A stretch of DNA of 64,000 bases, taken from positions 62,001 to 126,000 of the forward strand of contig JAGAYS010000009.1 of NCBI GenBank assembly GCA_017940385.1, given 5' to 3'. This document shows, one piece after another, positions 57,008 through 64,000 of the stretch. How positions within the stretch are numbered: position 1 is the stretch's first letter; each line of letters opens with the position of its first letter. A program made the position numbers and the translations under genes. The DNA comes from Ruminobacter sp. (lineage in GTDB: Bacteria > Pseudomonadota > Gammaproteobacteria > Enterobacterales > Succinivibrionaceae). The notes under the pieces are model-generated. The model saw only the letters and a program-made list of their open reading frames with translations, was not told the DNA's origin and searched no databases.

Positions 57008-57051
57008 AGTATGACCTAGAAACTTAAGTGATCAATTTCTGGGGTCATACT
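57008..57051. repeat. Large inverted repeat near the proC 3' end
   Basis: AGTATGACC and AGAAA pair with TTTCT and GGTCATACT around a 13-base loop, with a small T/GG bulge. No T run follows on either strand. It may be a transcript-stabilising hairpin or an isolated mobile-element end; no transposase is nearby. Confidence 0.7.
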
Positions 57052-57102
57052 ATTTACTGTGCCGCTCTTCTTAATTAAAGTCAGCTTATTAAAGCTGAGA
57101 TC

Positions 57103-57927
57103 TTAGAACTGCTTGGACATTTCCTCGGCTCTCTTCTTGCAGGCATCAAGGGCACGTGAAACCAGATCATTCAGATTACCGTCGTTGAATACCTTTAACG
57201 CTTCATATGTGGTGCCGCCCTTTGATGTTACGGCTTCTCTTAACTGGGCAATGGATTTGTCCTGATTCTGGATAACCATTTGAGCAGATCCCAGAATAAC
57301 CTGTTCTAGCATGGATCTTGCGTCCTTTTCTGAAAATCCGTATTCAGCAGCCTTGTTGGCCATGCATTCAAGGAAAAGGAAGAAGTATGCCGGAGCACTG
57401 CCTGAAAGGGAGGTGATGTTGTCTATGCCTTCCTCTGAGTTAACCCAAACCGTTTTACCGCAGCAGCCGAGAAGATCTTCCGCAAATTTTCTGTCATCAT
57501 CCGTGGCATTGGATGCAGGATAGAGTCCGGCCATTCCCAATCCGATGAGAGCCGGGGTGTTTGGCATGACGCGGACAATGCGGCTGAGTCCGGGAACAAG
57601 CTCGGCAATTCTTGATGTGGTGACGCCGGCCATTATGGATATTAACAGCTTTTTGCCAAAATTAATGCCTGATGCGGCAAACTGGTTTAATACTTCCTGC
57701 ATCATCTGAGGCTTTACTGCCATTACCACAATATCCGCATTTCTGACGGCTTCAACATTATCGGTAAGACCATTAATGCCGAAAGTGGTTTTGAGGGCTT
57801 CGATTTCTTCTGCGAACGGAGTGGATACGGTTACCATTTCCTTCGGGTAGCCTGCATTAAGAATGCCTTTAATAAGGCTCTTGCCCATGTTTCCGCCACC
57901 AATGAATGTAATATTGCGGTGCTGCAT
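57103..57927 (-). CDS. proC: Pyrroline-5-carboxylate reductase ProC
   Basis: 274 aa (E. coli 269). ProC makes proline from pyrroline-5-carboxylate with NAD(P)H. The Rossmann start ITFIGGGNMGKSLIKGIL, VVMAVKPQMM, RVMPNTPALIGLGM and the C-terminal signature REAVTSKGGTTYEALKVF are all present. AAGGAA lies seven bases before the ATG. yggS lies upstream on the same strand with about 135 bases between. Confidence 0.97.
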   Translation of the reverse strand: MQHRNITFIGGGNMGKSLIKGILNAGYPKEMVTVSTPFAEEIEALKTTFGINGLTDNVEAVRNADIVVMAVKPQMMQEVLNQFAASGINFGKKLLISIMAGVTTSRIAELVPGLSRIVRVMPNTPALIGLGMAGLYPASNATDDDRKFAEDLLGCCGKTVWVNSEEGIDNITSLSGSAPAYFFLFLECMANKAAEYGFSEKDARSMLEQVILGSAQMVIQNQDKSIAQLREAVTSKGGTTYEALKVFNDGNLNDLVSRALDACKKRAEEMSKQF

Positions 57928-58064
57928 TATTTATTCCTTAGATGGACAAGTCCATCATTAAGTTAAAAAAATACTCTGCCGTAGTTAATATGTCCTTACA
58001 ACAGAGCCGTACATAAGTATTGATTTAAAAATGCCGTTGCTGACGGCCGGGACATGCTCTGAAT

Positions 58065-58805
58065 TTAACCTGCATAGGTAGTGTCCGTCGCCGGAATTTT
58101 GGTCTTGTCAGGATATTCCCTGGCCCCGAATATTGCTGTTCCTATACGGATTTCGGTACTGCCGCAGGAAATGGCTTCGGCCATGTCGCCGGTCATTCCC
58201 AGTGAGAGTACGGAAATGTTCTCATCGTTTGACTTCATACTTTCAAATTTCTGCTGGAGGCGTGCGAACTGTGCCGTGATTTCCGAGCTGTCGGTGGTGT
58301 TTTCCGCAACCCCCATGAGTCCTGTGAGACGTAGGTTTGACGTTGACCTGACATATGATGCAATTTCATCTATTTCATCGAAGGTACAGCCGGATTTCTG
58401 AGGTTCCGAACTGATGTTTACCTGAATGAGAACGTCCAGCGGAGGCAGATCCGCAGGTCGCTGTTCGCTCAGCCTCTTGGCAATTTTGACGCGATCCAGA
58501 CTTTCAACAATATCGAAACATTCAGCAATGATTTTTGTTTTGTTTGACTGTATAGGACCGATGAAATGCCATGTTATATCCTCATATCCCATGGACTTGA
58601 TTTCTTTGATTTTTAATTCGGCTTCCTTTGCGTATGATTCCCCGAATCTTCTCTGACCTGCCGCATATGCCTCAATGATTTTTTCCACCGGCTTTGTTTT
58701 ACTGACAGCAAGCAGCTTTATATCTTTTACCTTTCGGTGATACTGATTTGCAAATTTGAGAATTAAGTCTTGTACATTGAGAAGGTTTTCTTGTATTGTA
58801 CTCAT
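58065..58805 (-). CDS. yggS: PLP homeostasis protein YggS
   Basis: 246 aa (E. coli 234). It has an alanine-racemase-like barrel without its second domain. The PLP Lys is in LLAVSKTKP, and RRFGESYAKEAE, WHFIGPIQSNKTK, GLMGVAENT and LSLGMTGDMAEAI are family blocks. It buffers pyridoxal phosphate in the cytoplasm. The start MSTIQENL at 58805 aligns with E. coli; a longer reading from 58877 adds a hydrophobic leader that overlaps the pilT promoter region and is rejected. It is divergent from pilT. Confidence 0.93.
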   Translation of the reverse strand: MSTIQENLLNVQDLILKFANQYHRKVKDIKLLAVSKTKPVEKIIEAYAAGQRRFGESYAKEAELKIKEIKSMGYEDITWHFIGPIQSNKTKIIAECFDIVESLDRVKIAKRLSEQRPADLPPLDVLIQVNISSEPQKSGCTFDEIDEIASYVRSTSNLRLTGLMGVAENTTDSSEITAQFARLQQKFESMKSNDENISVLSLGMTGDMAEAISCGSTEIRIGTAIFGAREYPDKTKIPATDTTYAG

Positions 58806-58902
58806 ATTGGTTTTATACTCAGTAATTAACGTTGTATTAATAGTTTTGATTATTAGTAATAAATTTTTGCATAGCACAAAGTCTTCATAAGAGAGATTTC
58901 AC

Positions 58903-59976
58903 ATGGATATTTTAGATTTATTGCACTATGGTGTAAAGAATAATGCATCAGATTTACACCTTTCAGCAGGCGTACCGCCAATGATTCGTGTCGATGGTGA
59001 CATGCGCAAACTTAAGGTTACCGACAGCGCCACACTCGAAGTAACCGACATGCCTCCTCTGGACGTATCAACCATTCATAATCTGGTATACGATATCATG
59101 AATGACTTCCAGCGTAAGGAATTTGAAGAAACGCTGGAATGTGACTTCTCCTTCGAAGTAAAGGGTCTGGCCCGTTTCCGTGTGAATGTGTTTAATCAGA
59201 ATCGCGGTATGGCGGTTGTATTCCGTACAATTCCTTCAAAGGTTCTTACCCTGGAAGAACTGCATTGCCCTGATGTGTTCAAAAAGATTGCAAGTTATCC
59301 TAGAGGTCTGGTTCTGGTAACAGGTCCTACAGGTTCAGGTAAGTCCACTACTCTGGCAGCAATGGTTGACTATGTTAATGAAACACAGCACAGCCATATT
59401 CTTACAATTGAGGACCCTATCGAATTCGTGCATCAGAACAAGAACTGTCTGGTAAACCAGCGTGAAGTTCACCGTGATACACAGTCATTCAGTAATGCTC
59501 TGCGTTCCGCACTCCGTGAAGACCCTGATATCATTCTGGTGGGCGAATTGCGAGACCTTGAAACCATCCGTCTGGCACTGACTGCCGCAGAAACCGGTCA
59601 CCTTGTGTTCGGTACACTGCATACCAACTCTGCCGCAAAGACAATCGACCGTATCATTGACGTTTTTCCAGGTGCTGAAAAAGACATGGTGCGTTCAATG
59701 CTTTCAGAATCCCTGAGAGCGGTAATTTCTCAGACCCTGATGAAGAAGAACGGCGGCGGTCGTGTGGCTGCACATGAAATCATGATCGGTATCCCTTCAA
59801 TCAGAAACCTGATTCGTGAAGATAAGATTGCACAGATGTACTCCATGATTCAGACCGGTGCACAGCATGGTATGAAGACATTGGACGCTGACCTCAAGTC
59901 ATTGGTGTCAAGAGGCATCATCAGTGTTGCCGAAGCAAGATCCAAGGCAAAGGATCCTAACGCTATAGTTGGTTAA
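58903..59976 (+). CDS. pilT: Type IV pilus retraction ATPase PilT
   Basis: 357 aa. The hexameric cytoplasmic motor disassembles type IV pili. Walker A is GPTGSGKST, the Asp box is HILTIEDPIEFVHQNKNCLV, Walker B is in REDPDIILVGELRD and the His box is GHLVFGTLHTNSAAKTIDRI. The PilT-specific motif is kept as SIRNLIRE. Next to yggS and proC, as in Pseudomonas, but with rearranged order. pilU follows after 14 bases. Confidence 0.96.
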   Translation: MDILDLLHYGVKNNASDLHLSAGVPPMIRVDGDMRKLKVTDSATLEVTDMPPLDVSTIHNLVYDIMNDFQRKEFEETLECDFSFEVKGLARFRVNVFNQNRGMAVVFRTIPSKVLTLEELHCPDVFKKIASYPRGLVLVTGPTGSGKSTTLAAMVDYVNETQHSHILTIEDPIEFVHQNKNCLVNQREVHRDTQSFSNALRSALREDPDIILVGELRDLETIRLALTAAETGHLVFGTLHTNSAAKTIDRIIDVFPGAEKDMVRSMLSESLRAVISQTLMKKNGGGRVAAHEIMIGIPSIRNLIREDKIAQMYSMIQTGAQHGMKTLDADLKSLVSRGIISVAEARSKAKDPNAIVG

Positions 59977-59990
59977 TTGAGGGAATAGCA

Positions 59991-61115
59991 ATGTCACATA
60001 ATCAGCCTTTAAAAATAGACAGATATTTACAGTTCATGAACGAAAACAAGGCTTCCGACCTTTTCTTAACGGTTGACCTTGAACCAGCCGTAAAGCTTGA
60101 CGGTCACCTGACTCCGATTGAACCTGGTAAGCTTACATATGATCAGGTTCTGGAATTCGTTCAGGAAACCCTGATTGAACGTCCGGATCTTCAGGAACAG
60201 TATGTAAATGAAAGGGAAGCAAATTTCGCTATTTACCGTCCTGAACTCGGCCGTTACCGTGTAAGCTGTTTCTGGCAGCTGAACAACCCCGGTGTCGTAT
60301 TCCGTCGAATTGTTGAAAGAATTCCTACCACCGAGGAACTTCATCTTCCTCCGTCATTCACCAAGTGGGTAATGGAAGACCGTGGTCTGCTGCTGTTCGT
60401 CGGTGCTACCGGTGCAGGTAAGTCTACCACTCAGGCGGCAATGATCGGTCATCGTAACATGAATTCCGACGGTCATATTCTTACAATTGAAGACCCTATC
60501 GAATATGTTCATCATCATCAGCGTTCGCTGATTACCCAGCGTGAAGTAGGCACAGATACCGTAAGCTTTGACGCAGCTTTGAAATCAGCCCTCCGTCAGG
60601 CACCTGACGTTATACTGATCGGTGAAATTCGTTCCAAGGAAACCATGGAATTCGCACTCAGCTTCGCGGAAACCGGTCACCTTGTACTGGCTACCCTCCA
60701 TGCCAATAACGCTAACCAGGCTATTGACCGTATTCTTCACCTTGTTCCGGAAAGCAATCAGCGCCAGATGCTCTTTGACCTTTCAGTAAACCTGAAAGCT
60801 ATTATTGCTCAGCAGCTGATTGAAACCACCACCGGCGGCAGACGTGCGGCTTTCGATATTCTGGTAAATACTCCTACGGTTTCAGACTGTCTGCAGAAGA
60901 ACGAACTTTACAAGCTCAAGGATATTATGCTTAAGTCTCCTGATGAAGGTATGACTACCTTCGATAAGAGCCTGTTTGAACTCTATCAGCAGGGTGTTAT
61001 CAGTTACCATAATGCTCTCCACTTCGCGGATTCTGAAAACGAAGTACGTCTGATGATTAAGCTTGCCGAAGGTGTAAAGGGATCAGACGAAATGTCAAAC
61101 ATCGTGTTTGAATAA
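59991..61115 (+). CDS. pilU: PilT-dependent retraction ATPase PilU
   Basis: 374 aa. It is a PilT paralogue with Walker A GATGAGKST, HILTIEDPIEYVHHHQRSLI, QAPDVILIGEIRS and GHLVLATLHANNANQAIDRI. It lacks the AIRNLIRE element, having TPTVSDCLQKNELYKLKDI instead, as expected for PilU. It adds force to pilus retraction with PilT. Same operon as pilT. No pilin genes are in this window. Confidence 0.95.
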   Translation: MSHNQPLKIDRYLQFMNENKASDLFLTVDLEPAVKLDGHLTPIEPGKLTYDQVLEFVQETLIERPDLQEQYVNEREANFAIYRPELGRYRVSCFWQLNNPGVVFRRIVERIPTTEELHLPPSFTKWVMEDRGLLLFVGATGAGKSTTQAAMIGHRNMNSDGHILTIEDPIEYVHHHQRSLITQREVGTDTVSFDAALKSALRQAPDVILIGEIRSKETMEFALSFAETGHLVLATLHANNANQAIDRILHLVPESNQRQMLFDLSVNLKAIIAQQLIETTTGGRRAAFDILVNTPTVSDCLQKNELYKLKDIMLKSPDEGMTTFDKSLFELYQQGVISYHNALHFADSENEVRLMIKLAEGVKGSDEMSNIVFE

Positions 61116-61150
61116 TTTGGGAAATCCTTTTAAAAGCTTATTTTTACAGC

Positions 61151-61194
61151 GGGAAGGCATGTGTTAGAGCAACGTATGCCTTCCCTGTTTTTTT
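61151..61194 (+). terminator. Terminator of pilTU
   Basis: GGGAAGGCAT pairs perfectly with ATGCCTTCCC across a 15-base loop, followed by TGTTTTTTT. Confidence 0.93.
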
Positions 61195-61317
61195 ACCACG
61201 GGCTTCTATTTGTCGCTCCGGTTTTATATTTGCTTGATTTTTTGATCATAAATAAATATATTGAAGTTCATTACGGAGCAGAAAAATATAAAAACAAACA
61301 AATAATGGAGTTAAATA

Positions 61318-61500
61318 ATGTTCAAGATTGATTCTGAAAAGTGTACTGACTGTCAGAGTTGCCTAGAAGTGTGTCCATGCGGAGCCATTCATGAAGATGA
61401 GAATGCGGAAGTTTGCGTTATTGACGTCGAGCTTTGCGCTGAATGCGGTGCATGTCAGGCTGAATGTCCTTTTGAGGCTATTGAAGAAACAGATGAGTAA
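61318..61500 (+). CDS. Small 2[4Fe-4S] ferredoxin
   Basis: 60 aa. There are two cluster motifs, CTDCQSCLEVCP and CAECGACQAECP, each with four Cys, in the clostridial-type bacterial ferredoxin layout. A soluble low-potential electron carrier of this type is typical of anaerobes. GGAG lies eight bases before the ATG. It stands alone between two terminators, so its redox partner is unknown. Confidence 0.95.
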   Translation: MFKIDSEKCTDCQSCLEVCPCGAIHEDENAEVCVIDVELCAECGACQAECPFEAIEETDE

Positions 61501-61526
61501 TCAATAAATTTAATGACTCATTTACT

Positions 61527-61563
61527 AAATGTCGCATACGGAAGTATGCGACATTTTTTTTTC
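61527..61563 (+). terminator. Terminator after ferredoxin
   Basis: A 13-base perfect stem AAATGTCGCATAC / GTATGCGACATTT with loop GGAA and a T run. Confidence 0.95.
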
Positions 61564-61614
61564 TTCCATTATGTAATACTATAGTACGGAAGGGCTATCT
61601 TTATCGGTTTATCT

Positions 61615-62580
61615 ATGTATAAATATGTATTTCTGACAATCATATTCTTTTTGCTGTTTTTTCTGTCAATAAATTTTGGCGGCAGCGATCTGTCACTTGC
61701 TGAAGCTCTCAGTAATGAGGAATATGCCGAGGTATTCTGGGACATCAGACTTCCGCGTGTTCTTAATGCCGTACTAGCAGGATGTCTGCTTGCCGTATCC
61801 GGCGTGGCTTTTCAGGCGGTATTTCAGAATCCGCTGGTATCCCCGGATCTGCTTGGAGCCTCAAGCGGGGCGGCTTTGGGAACCCTGCTGCTTCTGATGT
61901 GCGGTGTCTCGGGCCTGTGGCTGCCTCTGGGGGCTCTGGCCGTGGGAGGATGCGTTACATTAATCTGTGTCACCGTTGCCTGGCTTATAAACAGAAGAGG
62001 AAGGTTTAATCAGCTTATTCTGATCCTTACCGGTATTCTGATATCTTCCCTTATTGTTTCGTTTATAAATATTCTTCACTATTTTATGCCTGATGAAGGA
62101 ACTCTTCTTGGCGCCACCGGCTTTTTGATGGGATCTCTTAACGGCCTCGGGTATCGTGACTTAATGATTCAGGGGACATTCGGAGGTCCGGCTCTGGTGC
62201 TGATGTATATTTTTGCACGAAAGCTCAATCTGCTGGTTCTTCCGTCTGAGGTTCTTGAAGTCCAGGGTATAAACACCAGGGCTCTGTTTATCTTTATTCT
62301 TATTCTTGCTTCGGTTGCATCATGCAGTACCGTGGCAGTCGCCGGGATTATCGGCTGGGTTTCTCTTATTATCCCGAATTTTGCCAGAATGTGGGCCGGT
62401 GGAGATCATCGGACGCTGCTGCCTCTGAGTGCAGTAATGGGAAGTAATTTTATGCTGGCTGCCGATCTGCTTTCAAGAACAGTGACTGACGTGGAAATAC
62501 CAATCGGCATTCTGATAGGCATAATCGGGGCTCCGATGTTTCTGGTGATTATGGTCAGAAACATAAGGTGGGAGGCATAG
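61615..62580 (+). CDS. FecCD-type ABC transporter permease
   Basis: 321 aa with about nine to ten membrane helices. Family blocks are RLPRVLNAVLAGCLLAVSGV, FQAVFQNPLVSPDLLGASSG, GIIGWVSLIIPNFARMWAGG and the C-terminal PIGILIGIIGAPMFLVIM. These permeases move iron-siderophore, haem or cobalamin. The ATPase gene follows by six bases. No substrate-binding protein is next to it, so the substrate cannot be named. Confidence 0.93.
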   Translation: MYKYVFLTIIFFLLFFLSINFGGSDLSLAEALSNEEYAEVFWDIRLPRVLNAVLAGCLLAVSGVAFQAVFQNPLVSPDLLGASSGAALGTLLLLMCGVSGLWLPLGALAVGGCVTLICVTVAWLINRRGRFNQLILILTGILISSLIVSFINILHYFMPDEGTLLGATGFLMGSLNGLGYRDLMIQGTFGGPALVLMYIFARKLNLLVLPSEVLEVQGINTRALFIFILILASVASCSTVAVAGIIGWVSLIIPNFARMWAGGDHRTLLPLSAVMGSNFMLAADLLSRTVTDVEIPIGILIGIIGAPMFLVIMVRNIRWEA

Positions 62581-62586
62581 TACGTC

Positions 62587-63351
62587 ATGATTGTGAATGT
62601 TTCCGGGGGACGTACCCTTAACAACGTGAGAGCTGATTTTTCCCTGTCGTCAGGAAAGATTCATGTGATTATCGGCAGTAACGGCAGTGGAAAAACCACT
62701 CTGTTGAAGTCGGTTGTCGGTCTGCTGCCTCTTCGGGACGGAAAAATTACGGTAAATGATCTGGATTTCCGTCAATTGGGAAGAAGAGAATTAAGCCGTT
62801 GTTTTGCATTTGTTCCTCAGTTTTTTAATGTATCTCTGCCTCTGCCTGTATCGGAAGTCGTCTCAATGGGGGAGGTTAATTCAGTTAATCCGTTTTCGTT
62901 TACCCGTGACAATGAGAAGAAAACAAAAATAATCCTTGATGAATGCGGTATCAGTCATCTTGCCGACAGGATGATTAATCAGTTGAGCGGAGGAGAACTG
63001 GCTCTGGTCAGCCTTGCCAGGGCTCTGATGCAGGATTCGGATTTTATAATGCTTGATGAGGTTGATGCCGGACTTGATTTAAAGAGAAAGGATGATTACT
63101 ACGGACTGATTCTTAAGACTGTTTCCCAAAAGGGAAAAGGGGTGGCCGTAATTACGCATTCTCCTGATTTTATTTTTATGCTGAGGGATGATGATGTGGT
63201 ACTGGCGATTACTCCGGAAGGGGGCGTTGAACGCAAATACGTTAAAGACGTAACAGAGGATTTTCTCAGCTATGTGTATGGTGTTCCGCTAAGTTTCATA
63301 AAAAGTGAGGCAGGAACTGCTCTGGCCGTAAACAGACAGAAGAAAAAATGA
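62587..63351 (+). CDS. ABC transporter ATPase, FecE/BtuD type
   Basis: 254 aa. Walker A is GSNGSGKTT, the Q loop is in FVPQFFNVSLPLPVSEVVSM, the signature is LSGGELALVSLARAL and Walker B is FIMLDEVDAGLD. It powers the permease encoded six bases upstream. Codon use is less optimised than in the neighbouring pil genes. Metal-chelate or cobalamin uptake is the family role. Confidence 0.93.
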   Translation: MIVNVSGGRTLNNVRADFSLSSGKIHVIIGSNGSGKTTLLKSVVGLLPLRDGKITVNDLDFRQLGRRELSRCFAFVPQFFNVSLPLPVSEVVSMGEVNSVNPFSFTRDNEKKTKIILDECGISHLADRMINQLSGGELALVSLARALMQDSDFIMLDEVDAGLDLKRKDDYYGLILKTVSQKGKGVAVITHSPDFIFMLRDDDVVLAITPEGGVERKYVKDVTEDFLSYVYGVPLSFIKSEAGTALAVNRQKKK

Positions 63352-63401
63352 GGCCGTTAACGGAAACGTCCGATGCGGAATTCTGATACGAAACGGCCTG
63401 A

Positions 63402-63445
63402 GAAAAAAAAGGAGACTGTGGAGTTTGGCGCCACAGCCTCCTTTT
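63402..63445. terminator. Terminator between ABC ATPase and nadB
   Basis: AAAAGGAG-A-CTGTGG pairs with CCACAG-C-CTCCTTTT across a nine-base loop. The upstream A run becomes a strong T run on the minus strand, so it mainly serves nadB and may also stop the plus-strand operon. Confidence 0.88.
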
Positions 63446-63470
63446 CTGCATTCATGTCCGAGGGCAGATG

Positions 63471-64000
63471 TTACTGCTGCGGATTTTCAAAAGGAGAAAG
63501 AATTGTAGGCTTGTAAACTGTCGGCTTGTTCGGATGATCCACATTGTAATGCAGACCTACCGAATCCTTTCGCTTCATGGCACAGCGGACAATAAGTTCG
63601 GCAACCTGAAGCAGGTTGCGCAACTCAAGAAGATTACTTGAAACGCGGAAGTTTGAATAGAATTCATTAACTTCATCCTTGAGCAGCTTAATGCGGTGCA
63701 TTGCTCTTTCAAGGCGTTTGTCGGTTCTTACGATACCGACGTAATCCCACATGGTAAGGCGCAGCTCATGCCAGTTGTGCTGAATGATTACTTCTTCGTC
63801 TGCATCGGTAACCTGACTTTCATCCCATGCCGGAATTGCAGGAGGATCGATGGCTAACGGAAGTCTTCCCAGAATATCCTTTGCGGCTGCCTGTCCGTAA
63901 ACAACGCATTCCAGAAGAGAGTTGGATGCGAGTCTGTTGGCTCCGTGGAGTCCCGTGTAGGATACTTCGCCTACCGCATAAAGACATTCAATGTCCGTTC
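63471..64000 (-). CDS. nadB: L-aspartate oxidase NadB (3' part)
   Basis: 176 codons of the C-terminal part; the frame stays open to the window end, so the gene continues beyond 64000. The visible start [20 protein letters not shown] holds the flavin-site block [32 protein letters not shown] and [20 protein letters not shown] are C-terminal NadB blocks. NadB makes iminoaspartate for NAD synthesis; in anaerobes fumarate can serve as electron acceptor. The FAD Rossmann part is outside. Confidence 0.94.
   Translation of the reverse strand, partial: TDIECLYAVGEVSYTGLHGANRLASNSLLECVVYGQAAAKDILGRLPLAIDPPAIPAWDESQVTDADEEVIIQHNWHELRLTMWDYVGIVRTDKRLERAMHRIKLLKDEVNEFYSNFRVSSNLLELRNLLQVAELIVRCAMKRKDSVGLHYNVDHPNKPTVYKPTILSPFENPQQ

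Noticed and set aside
58806..58877. N-terminal extension of YggS
   Set aside because: The extra 24 residues are a hydrophobic/AT-rich leader not found in the family and would run into the pilT upstream region; MSTIQENL aligns with known starts.

Overview
This window looks like chromosome of a gammaproteobacterium. The evidence is the E. coli-like S10-spc-alpha ribosomal order, the argECBFGH cluster, a Vibrio-like gspH-N/nudE end of a type II secretion (T2SS) locus, and parC-plsC adjacency. Large starch-degrading lipoproteins, a dicluster ferredoxin and moderately low G+C suggest an anaerobic starch fermenter, possibly Succinivibrionaceae (Ruminobacter-like). The family assignment is inference. 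No database search was run; all calls come from reading motifs, lengths and context.

Layout. 1-5262: end of a T2SS operon (gspH partial, I, J, K, L, M, N) plus nudE. 5620-23981: a starch-degradation island encoding a secreted amylase-pullulanase fusion, a catalytic-domain-less PKD lipoprotein, and two giant PKD-bearing GH13 lipoproteins. The secretion genes next door make T2SS export of these proteins plausible, as for Klebsiella PulA. The three apparent transcription units share a candidate operator near TGAAAACGTTTTATG. 24148-31206: arginine biosynthesis argE, argC, argB, argF, argG, argH; argA and argD are not here. 31300-45241: the S10, spc and alpha ribosomal operons with leaders, promoters and terminators. 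The alpha operon carries rpoA (alpha-1) in its normal place before rplQ.

45303-46514 holds a second, diverged rpoA (alpha-2) with its own consensus promoter and terminator. The two alpha N-terminal domains have lost different canonical motifs while both C-terminal domains stay intact. This suggests a dedicated alpha-1/alpha-2 heterodimer, and is the most striking feature of the window. 46634-48820: a MalS-like GH13_19 amylase lipoprotein.

48993-64000 is mostly housekeeping: ribA and a polytopic membrane protein; a small acidic orphan; a YkuD L,D-transpeptidase; parC (Gly at the quinolone-region position equal to E. coli Glu84), plsC, yggT, yggU; proC, yggS; pilT and pilU; a 2[4Fe-4S] ferredoxin; a FecCD-type permease with its ATPase; and the 3' part of nadB. 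No tRNA, rRNA, CRISPR array, transposase or prophage gene was seen.
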